DNA of 64,000 nucleotides from assembly GCA_963828185.1 (NCBI GenBank), contig CAWHDV010000010.1, positions 9,075 through 73,074 on the forward strand. The letters are read 5' to 3'. Within the stretch, counting starts at the first letter, position 1, and the number at the start of each line of letters is the position of its first letter. The DNA comes from Rhodoblastus sp963828185. Its GTDB lineage: Bacteria > Pseudomonadota > Alphaproteobacteria > Rhizobiales > Beijerinckiaceae. This document shows, one piece after another, positions 17,419-26,368 of this stretch. The position numbers and the translations under genes are program-made. The notes under the pieces are model-generated. The model worked only from the letters and a program-made list of their open reading frames with translations, did not search any database and was not told the DNA's origin.

Positions 17419-18636
17419 ATGGCGAGGTTCCGCTATCGGGCCTATACGGCGGAAGGCGAACTCGACGAGGGCGAGGTCGACGCGCGCACGAGCGGAGACG
17501 CCGAGGAGAGGCTTTGGGCGCGAGGGCTTACGCCCTTCGAGACGCTCGCGGCGCGGGCGGACGGGGCGACGGAAAAGCCGGGCCTTTTCGGCGCGCGCCG
17601 TTTAAAACCTTCCGACATCGCCAGTTTCACCCGTGAATTCGCAATGCTCGAGGAGGCCGACGTGCCGCTCGACCGTGTGTTGCGGATCCTGGCCGAACAG
17701 TCCCCCAATGCGGCGCGGCGGCAACTCGCCGAAGGCGCGCTGAAGCGCCTGCTCGACGGATCGACGCTGTCCAACTCGCTGGCCGCGACATCGCCGGCGT
17801 TTGGCTCAGGCTATCTCAGCGTCGTTCGTGCCGGCGAGGCCATGGGCAAGGTTGGAGCGGCGCTGACGCAGATGGCGGAGGTGCTGGAGCGCCGTCAGGA
17901 GCTACGCGCGCGCATCCAGTCGGCGCTGATTTATCCCGCCATCCTGATTGTGCTGGCCCTGATCTCGACCAGTATCGTGGTCGGCGTGCTGGCGCCCGCC
18001 GTCGCGCCGATTTTTTCCGAGAGCGGCAAACCCATGCCGGCGGGGCTGCAATTCATCATGGGCCTTGAAGCGCAATGGCCGATGTTTTTGGCATTTCTCG
18101 TTTTTCTCGTCGGTTTCGCTTTCTGGCTTCGATCCTATGCGTCGACACGACCGAAGGTGCAATCAGCGTCCGATCGCGCCCTCCTCGGCATGCCGGTCGT
18201 CGGCAAGTTGAAGGCGCAATATGACGTCGCGCAATTTTCCCGCACGCTGGGCGCGATGCTCAAAGCGGGCGTCCCATTGCCCCAGGGACTGGAGAGCGCC
18301 GCGCAGGCGGTCAGCAACTCCTATTTGCGCGAGCAATTGGCGGGCGTCCTTGATGCCGTCTGCAATGGCGGCAGCCTGTCTCGAAGCCTTGAGAAAATTC
18401 CACAGATTCCGTCCATCGTCGCGCAATTGACCGCTGTTGGCGAAGAGGCGGGGCAACTTGCGCCCATGCTGTTGCGTATCGCGATGACCTTCGAACGCGC
18501 GACCGAACGCTCCATCGAGCGGGCGATGAGCTTGTTGACGCCATTGCTGACCGTCCTGATCGCCACATTGGTTGGCGCGCTGGTGTTGACCGTCATGAAC
18601 GCCGTGCTCGCCATCAACGATCTGGCCACGCAATGA
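17419..18636 (+). CDS. gspF: Type II secretion inner-membrane platform protein GspF
   Basis: A 405-residue polytopic protein with two homologous T2SSF repeats, each ending in membrane helices (AILIVLALISTSIVVGVLAPAV, and LLTPLLTVLIATLVGALVLTVM). The N-terminal MARFRYRAYTAEGELDEGEVDA is the family hallmark. The start at 17419 lies 12 bases after the gspE stop, preceded by ACGGGAAAG. The stop overlaps the gspH start as ATGA. Confidence 0.95.
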   Translation: MARFRYRAYTAEGELDEGEVDARTSGDAEERLWARGLTPFETLAARADGATEKPGLFGARRLKPSDIASFTREFAMLEEADVPLDRVLRILAEQSPNAARRQLAEGALKRLLDGSTLSNSLAATSPAFGSGYLSVVRAGEAMGKVGAALTQMAEVLERRQELRARIQSALIYPAILIVLALISTSIVVGVLAPAVAPIFSESGKPMPAGLQFIMGLEAQWPMFLAFLVFLVGFAFWLRSYASTRPKVQSASDRALLGMPVVGKLKAQYDVAQFSRTLGAMLKAGVPLPQGLESAAQAVSNSYLREQLAGVLDAVCNGGSLSRSLEKIPQIPSIVAQLTAVGEEAGQLAPMLLRIAMTFERATERSIERAMSLLTPLLTVLIATLVGALVLTVMNAVLAINDLATQ

Positions 18637-19097
18637 CACGCCAGCCGCAGGGCAAGTTCGTCGCCAAAGCCGGCTTCACTTTGCTGGAGATGCTGGTGGC
18701 GCTGATGATATTCGCATTGGCGATCGGCGTCGCCTCGCCGCTGCTTCGCCCCCCACCGGATGGTCTTCAGTTGCGGGCAAGCGCGCGGAAACTATGCGCG
18801 GCGCTGCGCGATGCGCGCGCCCGCGCCATCGCCAGCAACAGTGAGTTCCCCCTCACCTTTGATCTCGGGCGCAAAAGCTATTCGTCGCCGGCTTTTCCCG
18901 AAACCTTTCTTCCAGCAAGGACCGCGGTCGAATTGACTATAGCCGACAATCGCCGCCGCGGTGCGCGGCAAGGCGATATTCTGTTTTTTCCGAGCGGCGC
19001 CGCGACCGGCGGCGAAATCACTTTGTCGTTAGGCGGCCGGCGCGCGACCATCGAAGTCAACTGGCTGACCGGCATCGCAAGATGCGAGATCTCGTGA
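18633..19097 (+). CDS. gspH: Minor pseudopilin GspH
   Basis: A 154-residue protein with a class III leader cleaved before Phe (KAG-FTLLEMLVALMIFALA) and the GspH pattern (SARKLCAALRDARARAIASN; FPSGAATGGEITLSLGGR). It adds to the tip of the pseudopilus. It overlaps gspF by four bases, and its stop overlaps the gspI start as TGATG. Confidence 0.9.
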   Translation: MTRQPQGKFVAKAGFTLLEMLVALMIFALAIGVASPLLRPPPDGLQLRASARKLCAALRDARARAIASNSEFPLTFDLGRKSYSSPAFPETFLPARTAVELTIADNRRRGARQGDILFFPSGAATGGEITLSLGGRRATIEVNWLTGIARCEIS

Positions 19098-19564
19098 TGG
19101 CGGCGCAGCGGCCAGAATATTCTGCGTTAATGCGCCGGCGGCGCAGGAACCCGAGCCGTCGTCGCGGCGGTTTCGTGCTGATTGAGGTTCTGGCGGCTTT
19201 CGTGATCTTGACGATCGCGCTCACGGCCTTGATGAGCGGCGTATCGGGCGCAATCCGCAACGACGACCGCGCCAATTTCCTGCTGCGCGCCACAAGGGCG
19301 GCGAGATCGCAACTTGACGCCTTAGGCGTCGAAACGCCACCGCCGTCGGGCGTGACGACGGGCCAGACCGACGACGGGCTAGCCTTCGCCATGACCGTCA
19401 GCGTCATCGACTCCCCGCAGATTGCCAATCCATTCGCGCCGAAAATCATGGCCTATTGGGCGCATATCGATGTAACGCGCTCCGGCGAAGTCACAGGCAA
19501 GACTTTGACGATCGGCTTTGACACTTTCAAAATCCGCACGATTGAAAAGGAGAGAGCCCGATGA
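19097..19564 (+). CDS. gspI: Minor pseudopilin GspI
   Basis: A 155-residue protein with a basic leader (RRRRRNPSRRRGG) and a prepilin motif (G-FVLIEVLAAFVILTIALTAL). The rest fits the GspI tip pseudopilin (RATRAARSQLDALGVETPPPSG). I chose the ATG at 19097, which couples to the gspH stop as TGATG, over one at 19082. The ending overlaps the gspJ start as ATGA. Confidence 0.88.
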   Translation: MAAQRPEYSALMRRRRRNPSRRRGGFVLIEVLAAFVILTIALTALMSGVSGAIRNDDRANFLLRATRAARSQLDALGVETPPPSGVTTGQTDDGLAFAMTVSVIDSPQIANPFAPKIMAYWAHIDVTRSGEVTGKTLTIGFDTFKIRTIEKERAR

Positions 19565-20202
19565 GACGTCGCGCGCCGCGCCGTGTCGACGCGGGCTTCA
19601 CCTTGCTCGAATTGCTGCTGGCGCTGTCGCTTTTGTCGCTCCTGATAGCCGCGCTCATGGGCGGTCTCCAACTGGGACGAAAAGTGTTTGACGCCGGCCG
19701 CGCCAATCAGGCCGCGGGCGATCTTGAAGCGGCGGCGACCGCCCTGACCAACCTCTTGGCGCGCGCATATCCCGCTGTCACTGTAGACGCAAACAAGGGT
19801 CAGAAGCCCGTTTTTGTCGGGCGCCCCGACAGCTGCTTCTTTGTCAGCCTGAGCAATGGAGATACGCAGCAGGGCGGATTGCTCTTCACCGAGATCGGGC
19901 TGGAGCCCGGAAACGCCGGCGCCGATCTCACCGTTTGGAGCGCGGTCTACCGCGACGCGGCGGTTGCGTCGATCGCGCGCGATTCGATGCGAGAGACGGA
20001 GGCGGCGCGGAACGTTTCCTATTTGAACCTGAGTTATTTCGGCATGTTGGAGGATGGCAAACCGCCGCGTTGGAGCGACAGCTGGATCAACGTCAGCCGC
20101 CTGCCGCTGCTAATTTCGGTGCGGTTTGGCGCCACCCGTTTCGGCCGTCCGATCGACGTTTCCTTTAACGTGGCTTTACGCCAGCAGGCGCAACAGCCAT
20201 GA
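19561..20202 (+). CDS. gspJ: Minor pseudopilin GspJ
   Basis: A 213-residue protein with a class III leader (DAG-FTLLELLLALSLLSLLIAAL) and a GspJ-type globular domain (GGLQLGRKVFDAG; LTNLLARAYPAV; ISVRFGATRFGRPIDVSF). A tip pseudopilin that works with GspI and GspK. Last gene of the tightly coupled gspE-F-H-I-J unit. Confidence 0.9.
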   Translation: MRRRAPRRVDAGFTLLELLLALSLLSLLIAALMGGLQLGRKVFDAGRANQAAGDLEAAATALTNLLARAYPAVTVDANKGQKPVFVGRPDSCFFVSLSNGDTQQGGLLFTEIGLEPGNAGADLTVWSAVYRDAAVASIARDSMRETEAARNVSYLNLSYFGMLEDGKPPRWSDSWINVSRLPLLISVRFGATRFGRPIDVSFNVALRQQAQQP

Positions 20203-20252
20203 GCAATAACATGCAAGACTGGACCGTTTCAGTCATCGAAAGAAGCCGTCAT

Positions 20253-20663
20253 CTAAATTTGTTCGAAGATGTCGCATCCATACACAGACATCGGACGACC
20301 GCGCTCGTCCTCGATCTTGTTCCAGCACAGGCCTTTGCCACGAATGATCCGGAAGATGAAAACGCCCGCAATCTGTCTTTCTCTGATGTCCCGTATTCTT
20401 TGTCGTCCGAGGTAATTGAAATAGGACACGGCCACGTCGCCGCGACAGCGATAGAGCATGCGGCGGTCAAGATGTTCGACGCCGCCCCAGCGTTCCTTCG
20501 CCTCGTTGACGCAATCGGCATAATAAGCCAGCGAGCCGGAGGTGACCGAGGCGGAGTTTTCAGGGCCGAAGTCCCTGTCGAAAGCTCCCGCCGTGGCGCT
20601 GAAACTCCAGCAGCAGATCGCGAATGAGAGGATCGAAAGCCACTTTTTTTGAACCAACATCAC
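20253..20663 (-). CDS. Small exported protein of unknown function
   Basis: A 136-residue product with a Sec signal peptide (LSILSFAICCWSFSATAGA) and four Cys after it (ADCVNEAKERW, LYRCRGD, KGLCWNK, YGCDIFEQI), suggesting disulfides in the periplasm or outside. No family recognised. It sits on the opposite strand between gspJ and gspK and so interrupts the plus-strand secretion genes. Its position makes it a candidate accessory or cargo protein. Confidence 0.6.
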   Translation of the reverse strand: MMLVQKKWLSILSFAICCWSFSATAGAFDRDFGPENSASVTSGSLAYYADCVNEAKERWGGVEHLDRRMLYRCRGDVAVSYFNYLGRQRIRDIRERQIAGVFIFRIIRGKGLCWNKIEDERGRPMSVYGCDIFEQI

Positions 20664-20868
20664 TCAACTCCGCAATCGATGAGAACCGCGCGCCGCTCCG
20701 GACAGGCCGTCGGGACGTCCATAGCGACGAAATGACCATATTGGGCGCCGAATTTCAATGTTCGGAACTGCGATAAGCATCGCTACGTTTCGAGACCATC
20801 GCCGACGTCCCGGTTCCAGGCGCCGCCTTGAGTGCGCCGCAAGGAAATTGCCGCAAGGAAGCACGAGC

Positions 20869-21945
20869 GTGCCAAGAAGGTTGAAAAACACGGCAACATG
20901 CAGCGGCGGCCGGGGCCGGGCAAGCCGCCATGACCGGCGCGGCGCTCAAAGAAACGCCGGCTTTGCGCTCATTATCGTCATTTGGGGCCTTGGCGTCATC
21001 GCCCTGCTGATTGTCTCCTTCATGACCTCTGCACGATTGCGACTGCAGGCCGCGGCCAATATCGCGGGCGCAGCGCAGGCGGAGTTGCTCGCTCAGGCGG
21101 CGATCAATAAATCGATGCTGTCGCTTGCGAAAGAAACGAACGCGGACGCGCCTCCCGCCCAAATCGCAGCCGGCGGCAACGCGATTGTTACCGGATTGCC
21201 TCCCGCGCCCGTCGCGCAAAGGCCGGTCCACGACGGCCGTCCGCGCCTTTGCCGGCTCGCCGGCGCGGCGGTGCTGATCGCCGTCGAAGACGAGGGCGGA
21301 AAAGTCGATCTGAATGTCGCGCCGCAGAGCCTGTTGAAGGCCATGCTGACAGGATTTGGCGTCGGCGTGCGCGACGCGGATAATGCCGCGAACGCGATTG
21401 CGGCCTTTCGTTCGCCGCCCGGCGACCCGAATGCGGATGCGCCTTCCGGCGGCGCAGCGGGCGCAAAGCACGCATTGTACCAAACCATATACGAGCTCGA
21501 CCAGGTCGAGGGCCTGAACCAGGATCTGGTTCGCGACATGCTGCCTTTCGTGACGGTTCATTCGCGCCGCGCCGGCGTCAATCCCGAAGCTGCGCCGCCG
21601 GCTCTCTTCGCGGCGCTTTCGGGCTACGCGCCAGACGCCGTACAGGCGCTGCGCCAGGCGCCGTTTCCCAATGCGCTCGATCGCGACGACCCGCGCTTTC
21701 CCTCCGACTTCAAGCAAAACGGCGCCAGCGGCGTGTTTCTCATCCATGCCGAGGCGCTGCTGGCGTCCGGGCAAATCGGCGTTTGGGAGGTTGTAGTCGA
21801 CATGAATCCGAACCTAGCCCCCGGGGCCGCAGCGCCGTTTGGCAGCGAGCCCTTCGCGATCCGCGAGTTGCGGCAGGCGTCCGCGCGCTACGCCGAGTCT
21901 TTGCGCGCCGCGCCTTCCGACGAGAGTGGAATGCCGGACTGCTGA
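20869..21945 (+). CDS. gspK: Minor pseudopilin GspK
   Basis: The large tip pseudopilin. It has the class III motif (NAG-FALIIVIWGLGVIALLIVSF), with Ile rather than Glu at mature position 5 as in GspK, and the GspK helical domain (EDEGGKVDLNVAPQSLLKAML; YELDQVEGLNQDLVRDMLPFVTVHS). About 358 residues from a GTG at 20869 with AAGGAAG upstream. The frame stays open to 20758, but those residues are Arg-rich and doubtful. It is separated from gspJ by an oppositely oriented gene. Confidence 0.85.
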   Translation: MPRRLKNTATCSGGRGRASRHDRRGAQRNAGFALIIVIWGLGVIALLIVSFMTSARLRLQAAANIAGAAQAELLAQAAINKSMLSLAKETNADAPPAQIAAGGNAIVTGLPPAPVAQRPVHDGRPRLCRLAGAAVLIAVEDEGGKVDLNVAPQSLLKAMLTGFGVGVRDADNAANAIAAFRSPPGDPNADAPSGGAAGAKHALYQTIYELDQVEGLNQDLVRDMLPFVTVHSRRAGVNPEAAPPALFAALSGYAPDAVQALRQAPFPNALDRDDPRFPSDFKQNGASGVFLIHAEALLASGQIGVWEVVVDMNPNLAPGAAAPFGSEPFAIRELRQASARYAESLRAAPSDESGMPDC

Positions 21946-22089
21946 CTTACCTCGTTCACCAAAGCTAATCCGCATAGCGGCTTTACGCAGCACTGAGAGC
22001 CGGCCTCGGAAAAGCGGACAGTAGCTTAAGTGGATTTCTGCCTGACCGCGGCGTCGCCTCGTATTTCGCGACCAGCAAATTTTTCGCGA

Positions 22090-23349
22090 TCATTCGGCGA
22101 CCAGGGCCTGCGCGTGGCGGTTCGCCAACGCTCCGTCAATATGTTCGCTCAGGTATGCGGCGTCTCGGGCGACGCCGGAGAATCGTCCGGAGCCCCAGCT
22201 GTGCAGCCAGGGCAAGCCGAGGAAATAGACGCCGGGAAAACGGGTGACGCCGCGATAATGATCTGGCTGGCCCATGCCGTTGAAAACTGGAACGTCGAGC
22301 CAGCCGAAATCGGGGCGAAAGCCGATCGACCAGATGATGGCGCCAATTCCGCTTTCGGCGAGATCGAGCGATGTGACCGCCTCCTGAGGCCGCCACACGG
22401 GCTCATAGATCGAAGGCGGCGGCGCTTCTGCGCCGCTGTCGGCGATATATTTGTCGATCGCCGCGTTGATGCCGTTGTAGACCCGGTCCGCCTCGTCGAG
22501 CGCGGCTTCAAGCCCGGCGCCGAACTTTAGTTTTCCGCCGTCCGCATCCTCGAGCGCGCCATAAAGCTGCATGCCGCCAGCGGCGAATTTGCGCAGGTCG
22601 ATATCGCGCCCGCCATCCCGGCCGGTGACATAATGATTGGTGTTGTCACGCACGCCTCGCTTCAGCGGATGCTTTTCCACCGGCATGTCGTAATAGGCCA
22701 TGTCGGCCAGCCAGGCCACGACATCGCGGCCACGATAGAAGCGGGCGCAGCGCGGCGCATGGCCGACCGCCAGATGAACCTTTCGCCCGGCCAGATGCAG
22801 GTCTTCCGCGATCTGCGCGCCTGATTGGCCCGAGCCCACCACCAGCACCGCGCCCGGCGGCAGGCTTGCCGGATTGCGGTAGGTTTCGGAATGCAATTGC
22901 GCGATCGACTTCGGCAGCCGTTCGGCGAAACGCGGAATGATCGGAATCGAATAGCCGCCTGACGCCGCAACCACCTGCTCGGCGATATAGTCGCCTTCGC
23001 TGGTGCGCACATCGAAACCGCCGTCATGACGCGGCGCCACCTTTTGCACCGCCACGCCCTCCCTCAGCGGCGCGTCAACCTTTCTTCGGAAGGCGTCGAG
23101 ATAGGCGAGGATTTCCTCGCGCCGCATGAAACCATGCGGATCCGGCCCATCATAGGCATGGCCGGGCAACCGGCATTGCCAGTTCGGCGTCACCAGGCAA
23201 AAACTGTCCCAGCGCTTGCTTGTCCAGACATGCATCGCCGTCTGTTTTTCGAAGACAAGATGATCGATCCCGCGTTGACGCAGAAAAGCGCTGAGCGACA
23301 GGCCGGCCTGACCACCGCCGACCACCGCGACAAAAACGTGCTGCTGCAT
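22090..23349 (-). CDS. Nit1C flavoprotein, MSMEG_0569-family FAD-dependent oxidoreductase
   Basis: A 419-residue flavin monooxygenase-like enzyme with an N-terminal FAD-binding motif (VVGGGQAGLSLSAFL) and a second dinucleotide motif (LVVGSGQSGAQIAEDL). This family is the characteristic last member of the Nit1C cluster; its substrate is unknown. The ATG at 23349 has GGGAGAGG five bases upstream, better than the GTG at 23367. It is the promoter-distal gene of the minus-strand operon. Confidence 0.88.
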   Translation of the reverse strand: MQQHVFVAVVGGGQAGLSLSAFLRQRGIDHLVFEKQTAMHVWTSKRWDSFCLVTPNWQCRLPGHAYDGPDPHGFMRREEILAYLDAFRRKVDAPLREGVAVQKVAPRHDGGFDVRTSEGDYIAEQVVAASGGYSIPIIPRFAERLPKSIAQLHSETYRNPASLPPGAVLVVGSGQSGAQIAEDLHLAGRKVHLAVGHAPRCARFYRGRDVVAWLADMAYYDMPVEKHPLKRGVRDNTNHYVTGRDGGRDIDLRKFAAGGMQLYGALEDADGGKLKFGAGLEAALDEADRVYNGINAAIDKYIADSGAEAPPPSIYEPVWRPQEAVTSLDLAESGIGAIIWSIGFRPDFGWLDVPVFNGMGQPDHYRGVTRFPGVYFLGLPWLHSWGSGRFSGVARDAAYLSEHIDGALANRHAQALVAE

Positions 23350-23363
23350 TTGGCCTCTCCCGT

Positions 23364-23651
23364 TCACTCCTCGAAAGCGTCCAGGGTCACCCGCGCCTCC
23401 GGTTGATCGATAAAATCGGCGCCCCGCGCTTCGATGATTGCGAGTTGCGCCAGCGCCTTCGAACAGGCATGGCCATATCTCGCCCGCACCCGCTCGCTCG
23501 CGATAGTGAAGGCGATGCGTGAACGGCTGAGAAAATCCGCCAACGCATAGATTTGGCCGACGGCGAAATAATCCTTCACGACGAGCGAAGGCGAGTAAAA
23601 CGTCTCGGCGACGCCGTCGGGCCAGCGGATGCGGAAACGCATTTCAGGCAT
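23364..23651 (-). CDS. Nit1C small protein, MSMEG_0570 family
   Basis: A 95-residue protein (MPEMRFRIRWPDG; FYSPSLVVKDYF; SRSRIAFTIASERVRARYG) matching the MSMEG_0570 'nitrogen starvation response' family, which is known only from Nit1C clusters. Molecular function unknown. Its start overlaps the glycosyltransferase stop by eight bases and its stop lies 14 bases before the flavoprotein start. Confidence 0.87.
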   Translation of the reverse strand: MPEMRFRIRWPDGVAETFYSPSLVVKDYFAVGQIYALADFLSRSRIAFTIASERVRARYGHACSKALAQLAIIEARGADFIDQPEARVTLDAFEE

Positions 23652-24825
23652 GAGCCAGTCCTTGCGCGCCTCCCTGCGCGAACTCGATCAGACGCGCATA
23701 GGCGGCGAGATGCGCGGCGGCGACAGCGCGCCAATCATGCGCTGCGGCGATATCATGACCGCGCGTGATCAGCCGCGACCGCAAGGGTTCGGCCAGGGCC
23801 ATCAGCATGGCGTCGGCGATCGAGGCCGACGCGCGCGGATCGCACCAGAGCGCGTCCAACTCGCCCAGAAACTCGGTGAATGGCGCGATGTGCGAGACGA
23901 CCACCGGAAGCCCGCTGGCCAAGGCTTCCAGCACCGCGAGGCCGAAACCCTCGCGCAAGGATGGAAACACCAGCGCCGAGGCGATGCGATAAAGCGCCGG
24001 CATGTCGGCGTCGCAAAGCGGGCCTGTTTCGATCACGGCGTTTCCCGGCAGGCCGCTTGCCGCCAGATGCGCCGCGACGATGCGGCGATAGGGATCGTGG
24101 TCGAGCAGTGAGGCGCCGCCGGCAATGACCAGTTGCGCCCGCGGCCGCACAGTCCGCACTTGCGCGAAGGCCTCGACGATCGCCAAGGTGTTCTTGCGCG
24201 GCTCGACGCCGCCGACCGAAAGGAACAAAGGCCCATCGCTGAGGCCGAGGCGCAGTTTCAATCCCGTCTCGCGGCCATCGGCTGCGGCGCCAAAATGGCT
24301 CAGGTCGACGCCATTGCCGACTACGGTGGCCGGTCGACCGAACCGCGCCGCGATCTCGTCGCGGACCGCGCGGCTCGGCGCGAAAATCTCCTCGGCGACG
24401 ACGATCGAACGCGATTGCAGCGCCTCGACGCGAGCGTCGGCAAAATTGTCGATGTGATGAACGGTGCGGGCGAAACCGGCAATAACGCCGGCCTTCCTCA
24501 ACTGCGCCAGGGCATTGCCGGAAATGCCGTCGCCCGCGTGGAAGATGTCGAAATCGCGATGGGCCTTGGCCTCGAATTGGCGCAGATAGTCGCCAACGCG
24601 CGCCTTGACCATGGCGTGGATGTCGGAACCGGCTGGCGTTGCGGGGACAGCGACCGTCCGGCAGCGGGTCGGGCGGAAAAACCCGGCGCCGCTGGCGTCG
24701 GGCGCATGCACGACGACTTCGAAGCCGAGATCGACCAGCGCGTCGCCAAGCGCCAGCGCATGCGCGACGCCGCCGCGCGGATTGGTGGAATGGGTCAGCA
24801 GCGCGACGCGAAGCGGAGCGGTCAT
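23644..24825 (-). CDS. Nit1C glycosyltransferase, MSMEG_0565 family (GT4-like)
   Basis: A 393-residue GT-B fold glycosyltransferase: an N-terminal acceptor domain (LLTHSTNPRGGVAHALALGDAL), then a GT4 nucleotide-sugar domain (GNGVDLSHFG; SVGGVEPRKNTLAIVEAF; FPSLREGFGLAVLEALASG). The acceptor is unknown. The start is the ATG at 24825, coupled as ATGA to the preceding gene; the frame is open far upstream (to 25680), but that part only shadows the neighbour. Confidence 0.9.
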   Translation of the reverse strand: MTAPLRVALLTHSTNPRGGVAHALALGDALVDLGFEVVVHAPDASGAGFFRPTRCRTVAVPATPAGSDIHAMVKARVGDYLRQFEAKAHRDFDIFHAGDGISGNALAQLRKAGVIAGFARTVHHIDNFADARVEALQSRSIVVAEEIFAPSRAVRDEIAARFGRPATVVGNGVDLSHFGAAADGRETGLKLRLGLSDGPLFLSVGGVEPRKNTLAIVEAFAQVRTVRPRAQLVIAGGASLLDHDPYRRIVAAHLAASGLPGNAVIETGPLCDADMPALYRIASALVFPSLREGFGLAVLEALASGLPVVVSHIAPFTEFLGELDALWCDPRASASIADAMLMALAEPLRSRLITRGHDIAAAHDWRAVAAAHLAAYARLIEFAQGGAQGLAHA

Positions 24826-25829
24826 AGCGCCGCCTCGCGGGCGACGCAGCCAAGCAACGGCGCCTTGGCGAAATCCCATATCGTCTTTTGCGCGACACCA
24901 TCGGTGATGGATACGCGTTCGTCGCCGGTGATCACGCCAATATCGGCGGCGGCAATTTCTCGCGCGGCGAAAAGCGCCGTGACGGTCGCCACATTTTCGC
25001 GCGCCACCGCGAGGAGGAAACCGTAGCTTGGAAAGGTTTGCAGCCAGCGCGCGAGCGCGACATTTTTCGGCCGGGGCACAGCCGAAACGTCGATGACGGC
25101 GCCGACGCCGGAGCAGTCCGCCAGCATGGCGGCAGTGCCAATCACGCCGGCCTGGCTTATGTCCTTCGCCGCACGCGAAAGCCCTGATACGGCGATGCGC
25201 GGCAGCAGAGCCAGATCGCCACGCGACCGCTCGGGCGGCGCGTCGATCGCAGCCTCCCAGTTGGAAAACGCTTGATTGGAAAGTTCCTGGCGATAGCGAC
25301 CGCGCAGGTCCACCGCCATGACCAACCGGTCGCCGGGCCGGGCGTCGAAACTGCTGAGCAGCGCTTCGGCGCGCCCGAGAACGGCCACCGACAACTGGCC
25401 TCGATCGTTGGCGAGATTGCTGTGGCCGCCGACGATGGGCACGCCGTAATGTTGGGCGGCCGCCTTCATGCCGGCGAGGATCGGCTCCGCCTGATCGACG
25501 CCCGCCGCCCAGATCGCATCGACCACCGCAAGAGGCCGCCCGCCCATCGCCGCCACGTCGGACAAATTGACCATCACGCCGCACCAGCCGGCGAACCACG
25601 GGTCGGCGGCGACGAATTCGTTGATGAACCCTTCGATCGCCAGCAGCAGAAAACCTTCGCCGTCGGAAAGAGCGGCGCAATCGTCGCCGACTTTTGTGGC
25701 GCCGCTATCCAGTCCGAGCCGCGCCGCGACAAGACCAATGTCGGCCTTGGCGGCGAGGCCGCGGCCGGCGCGCAAGATCGAAGCCAATGCCACCAGGTCG
25801 AACTCGGCGAGGTCGAGGCCCGCGTCCAT
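24822..25829 (-). CDS. Nit1C AIR-synthase-like (PurM-fold) protein, Sll0787 family
   Basis: A 335-residue protein of the PurM/SelD/ThiL ATP-binding superfamily: an N-terminal half with GDDCAALSDG and VMVNLSDVAAMGGRPLAVVDA, and a C-terminal half with GLSRAAKDISQAGVIGTAAML. Related enzymes activate an amide or carboxylate with ATP; this family's substrate is not established. It starts at 25829, sharing one base with the acetyltransferase stop (TGATG). Confidence 0.88.
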   Translation of the reverse strand: MDAGLDLAEFDLVALASILRAGRGLAAKADIGLVAARLGLDSGATKVGDDCAALSDGEGFLLLAIEGFINEFVAADPWFAGWCGVMVNLSDVAAMGGRPLAVVDAIWAAGVDQAEPILAGMKAAAQHYGVPIVGGHSNLANDRGQLSVAVLGRAEALLSSFDARPGDRLVMAVDLRGRYRQELSNQAFSNWEAAIDAPPERSRGDLALLPRIAVSGLSRAAKDISQAGVIGTAAMLADCSGVGAVIDVSAVPRPKNVALARWLQTFPSYGFLLAVARENVATVTALFAAREIAAADIGVITGDERVSITDGVAQKTIWDFAKAPLLGCVAREAAL

Positions 25830-26368
25830 CACGCGGCCTTTCTCATCGCCAGGAACCCCACTTCGGGCCGGCTGATCGGCGGATAATGCGCGAGGTCGGC
25901 CTGCATGCGGAAATGCGGACGGCCATGCAGTTCGACCTCGTCGAGAATTGCCCAATGCATCGTCTGGAACAGCAGCGCGTTCTGGCTTTGCACATGGGCG
26001 AGGAAGCGCGCGCAGCCGCGCGCCCGCGCCGACCCGACCGCCAGCTTGATCAATCCCGCGCCGAGCGCGCCGATGCGCCTGAACTCCGCGGCCACCGCGA
26101 GCCGCGAGCCCCACCAGAGTCCCGGCTCGGCCTCATGGATGCGCACCGCGCCGACCACGTCATCGGCGATCACGCTCATCATCGACAGGGCCACGAGCGG
26201 AATGGCGACATCGTCCAGACAATCGCGGTCGTCGCCGCCGAACAGGCCCTGCTCGTCGCAAAACACCTTGCGGCGCAGGCCAAAGGCGCCGCGCTTCTCC
26301 CACGCTTCCGTCGCCAGTTTCAGCTGGAATTCGCAAGGGCGGTAAGGGGAGAAAGGCTCAAAAATCAT
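25829..26368 (-). CDS. Nit1C GNAT-family N-acetyltransferase, Sll0786/MSMEG_0567 family
   Basis: A 179-residue acyltransferase-fold protein (RRKVFCDEQGLF near the N-terminus; SRLAVAAEFRRIGALGAGLIKLAV as the CoA pyrophosphate-binding region). Conserved member of Nit1C with unknown acceptor. The ATG at 26368 lies inside the last codons of the radical SAM gene (11-base overlap); the longer upstream frame is a shadow of that gene. Confidence 0.87.
   Translation of the reverse strand: MIFEPFSPYRPCEFQLKLATEAWEKRGAFGLRRKVFCDEQGLFGGDDRDCLDDVAIPLVALSMMSVIADDVVGAVRIHEAEPGLWWGSRLAVAAEFRRIGALGAGLIKLAVGSARARGCARFLAHVQSQNALLFQTMHWAILDEVELHGRPHFRMQADLAHYPPISRPEVGFLAMRKAA

Noticed and set aside
24826..25680. 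Long minus-strand frame continuous with the glycosyltransferase (678 codons in total)
   Set aside because: The added N-terminal part is Arg-rich and lies over the AIR-synthase-like gene in another frame; the ATG at 24825 with ATGA coupling is the natural start.
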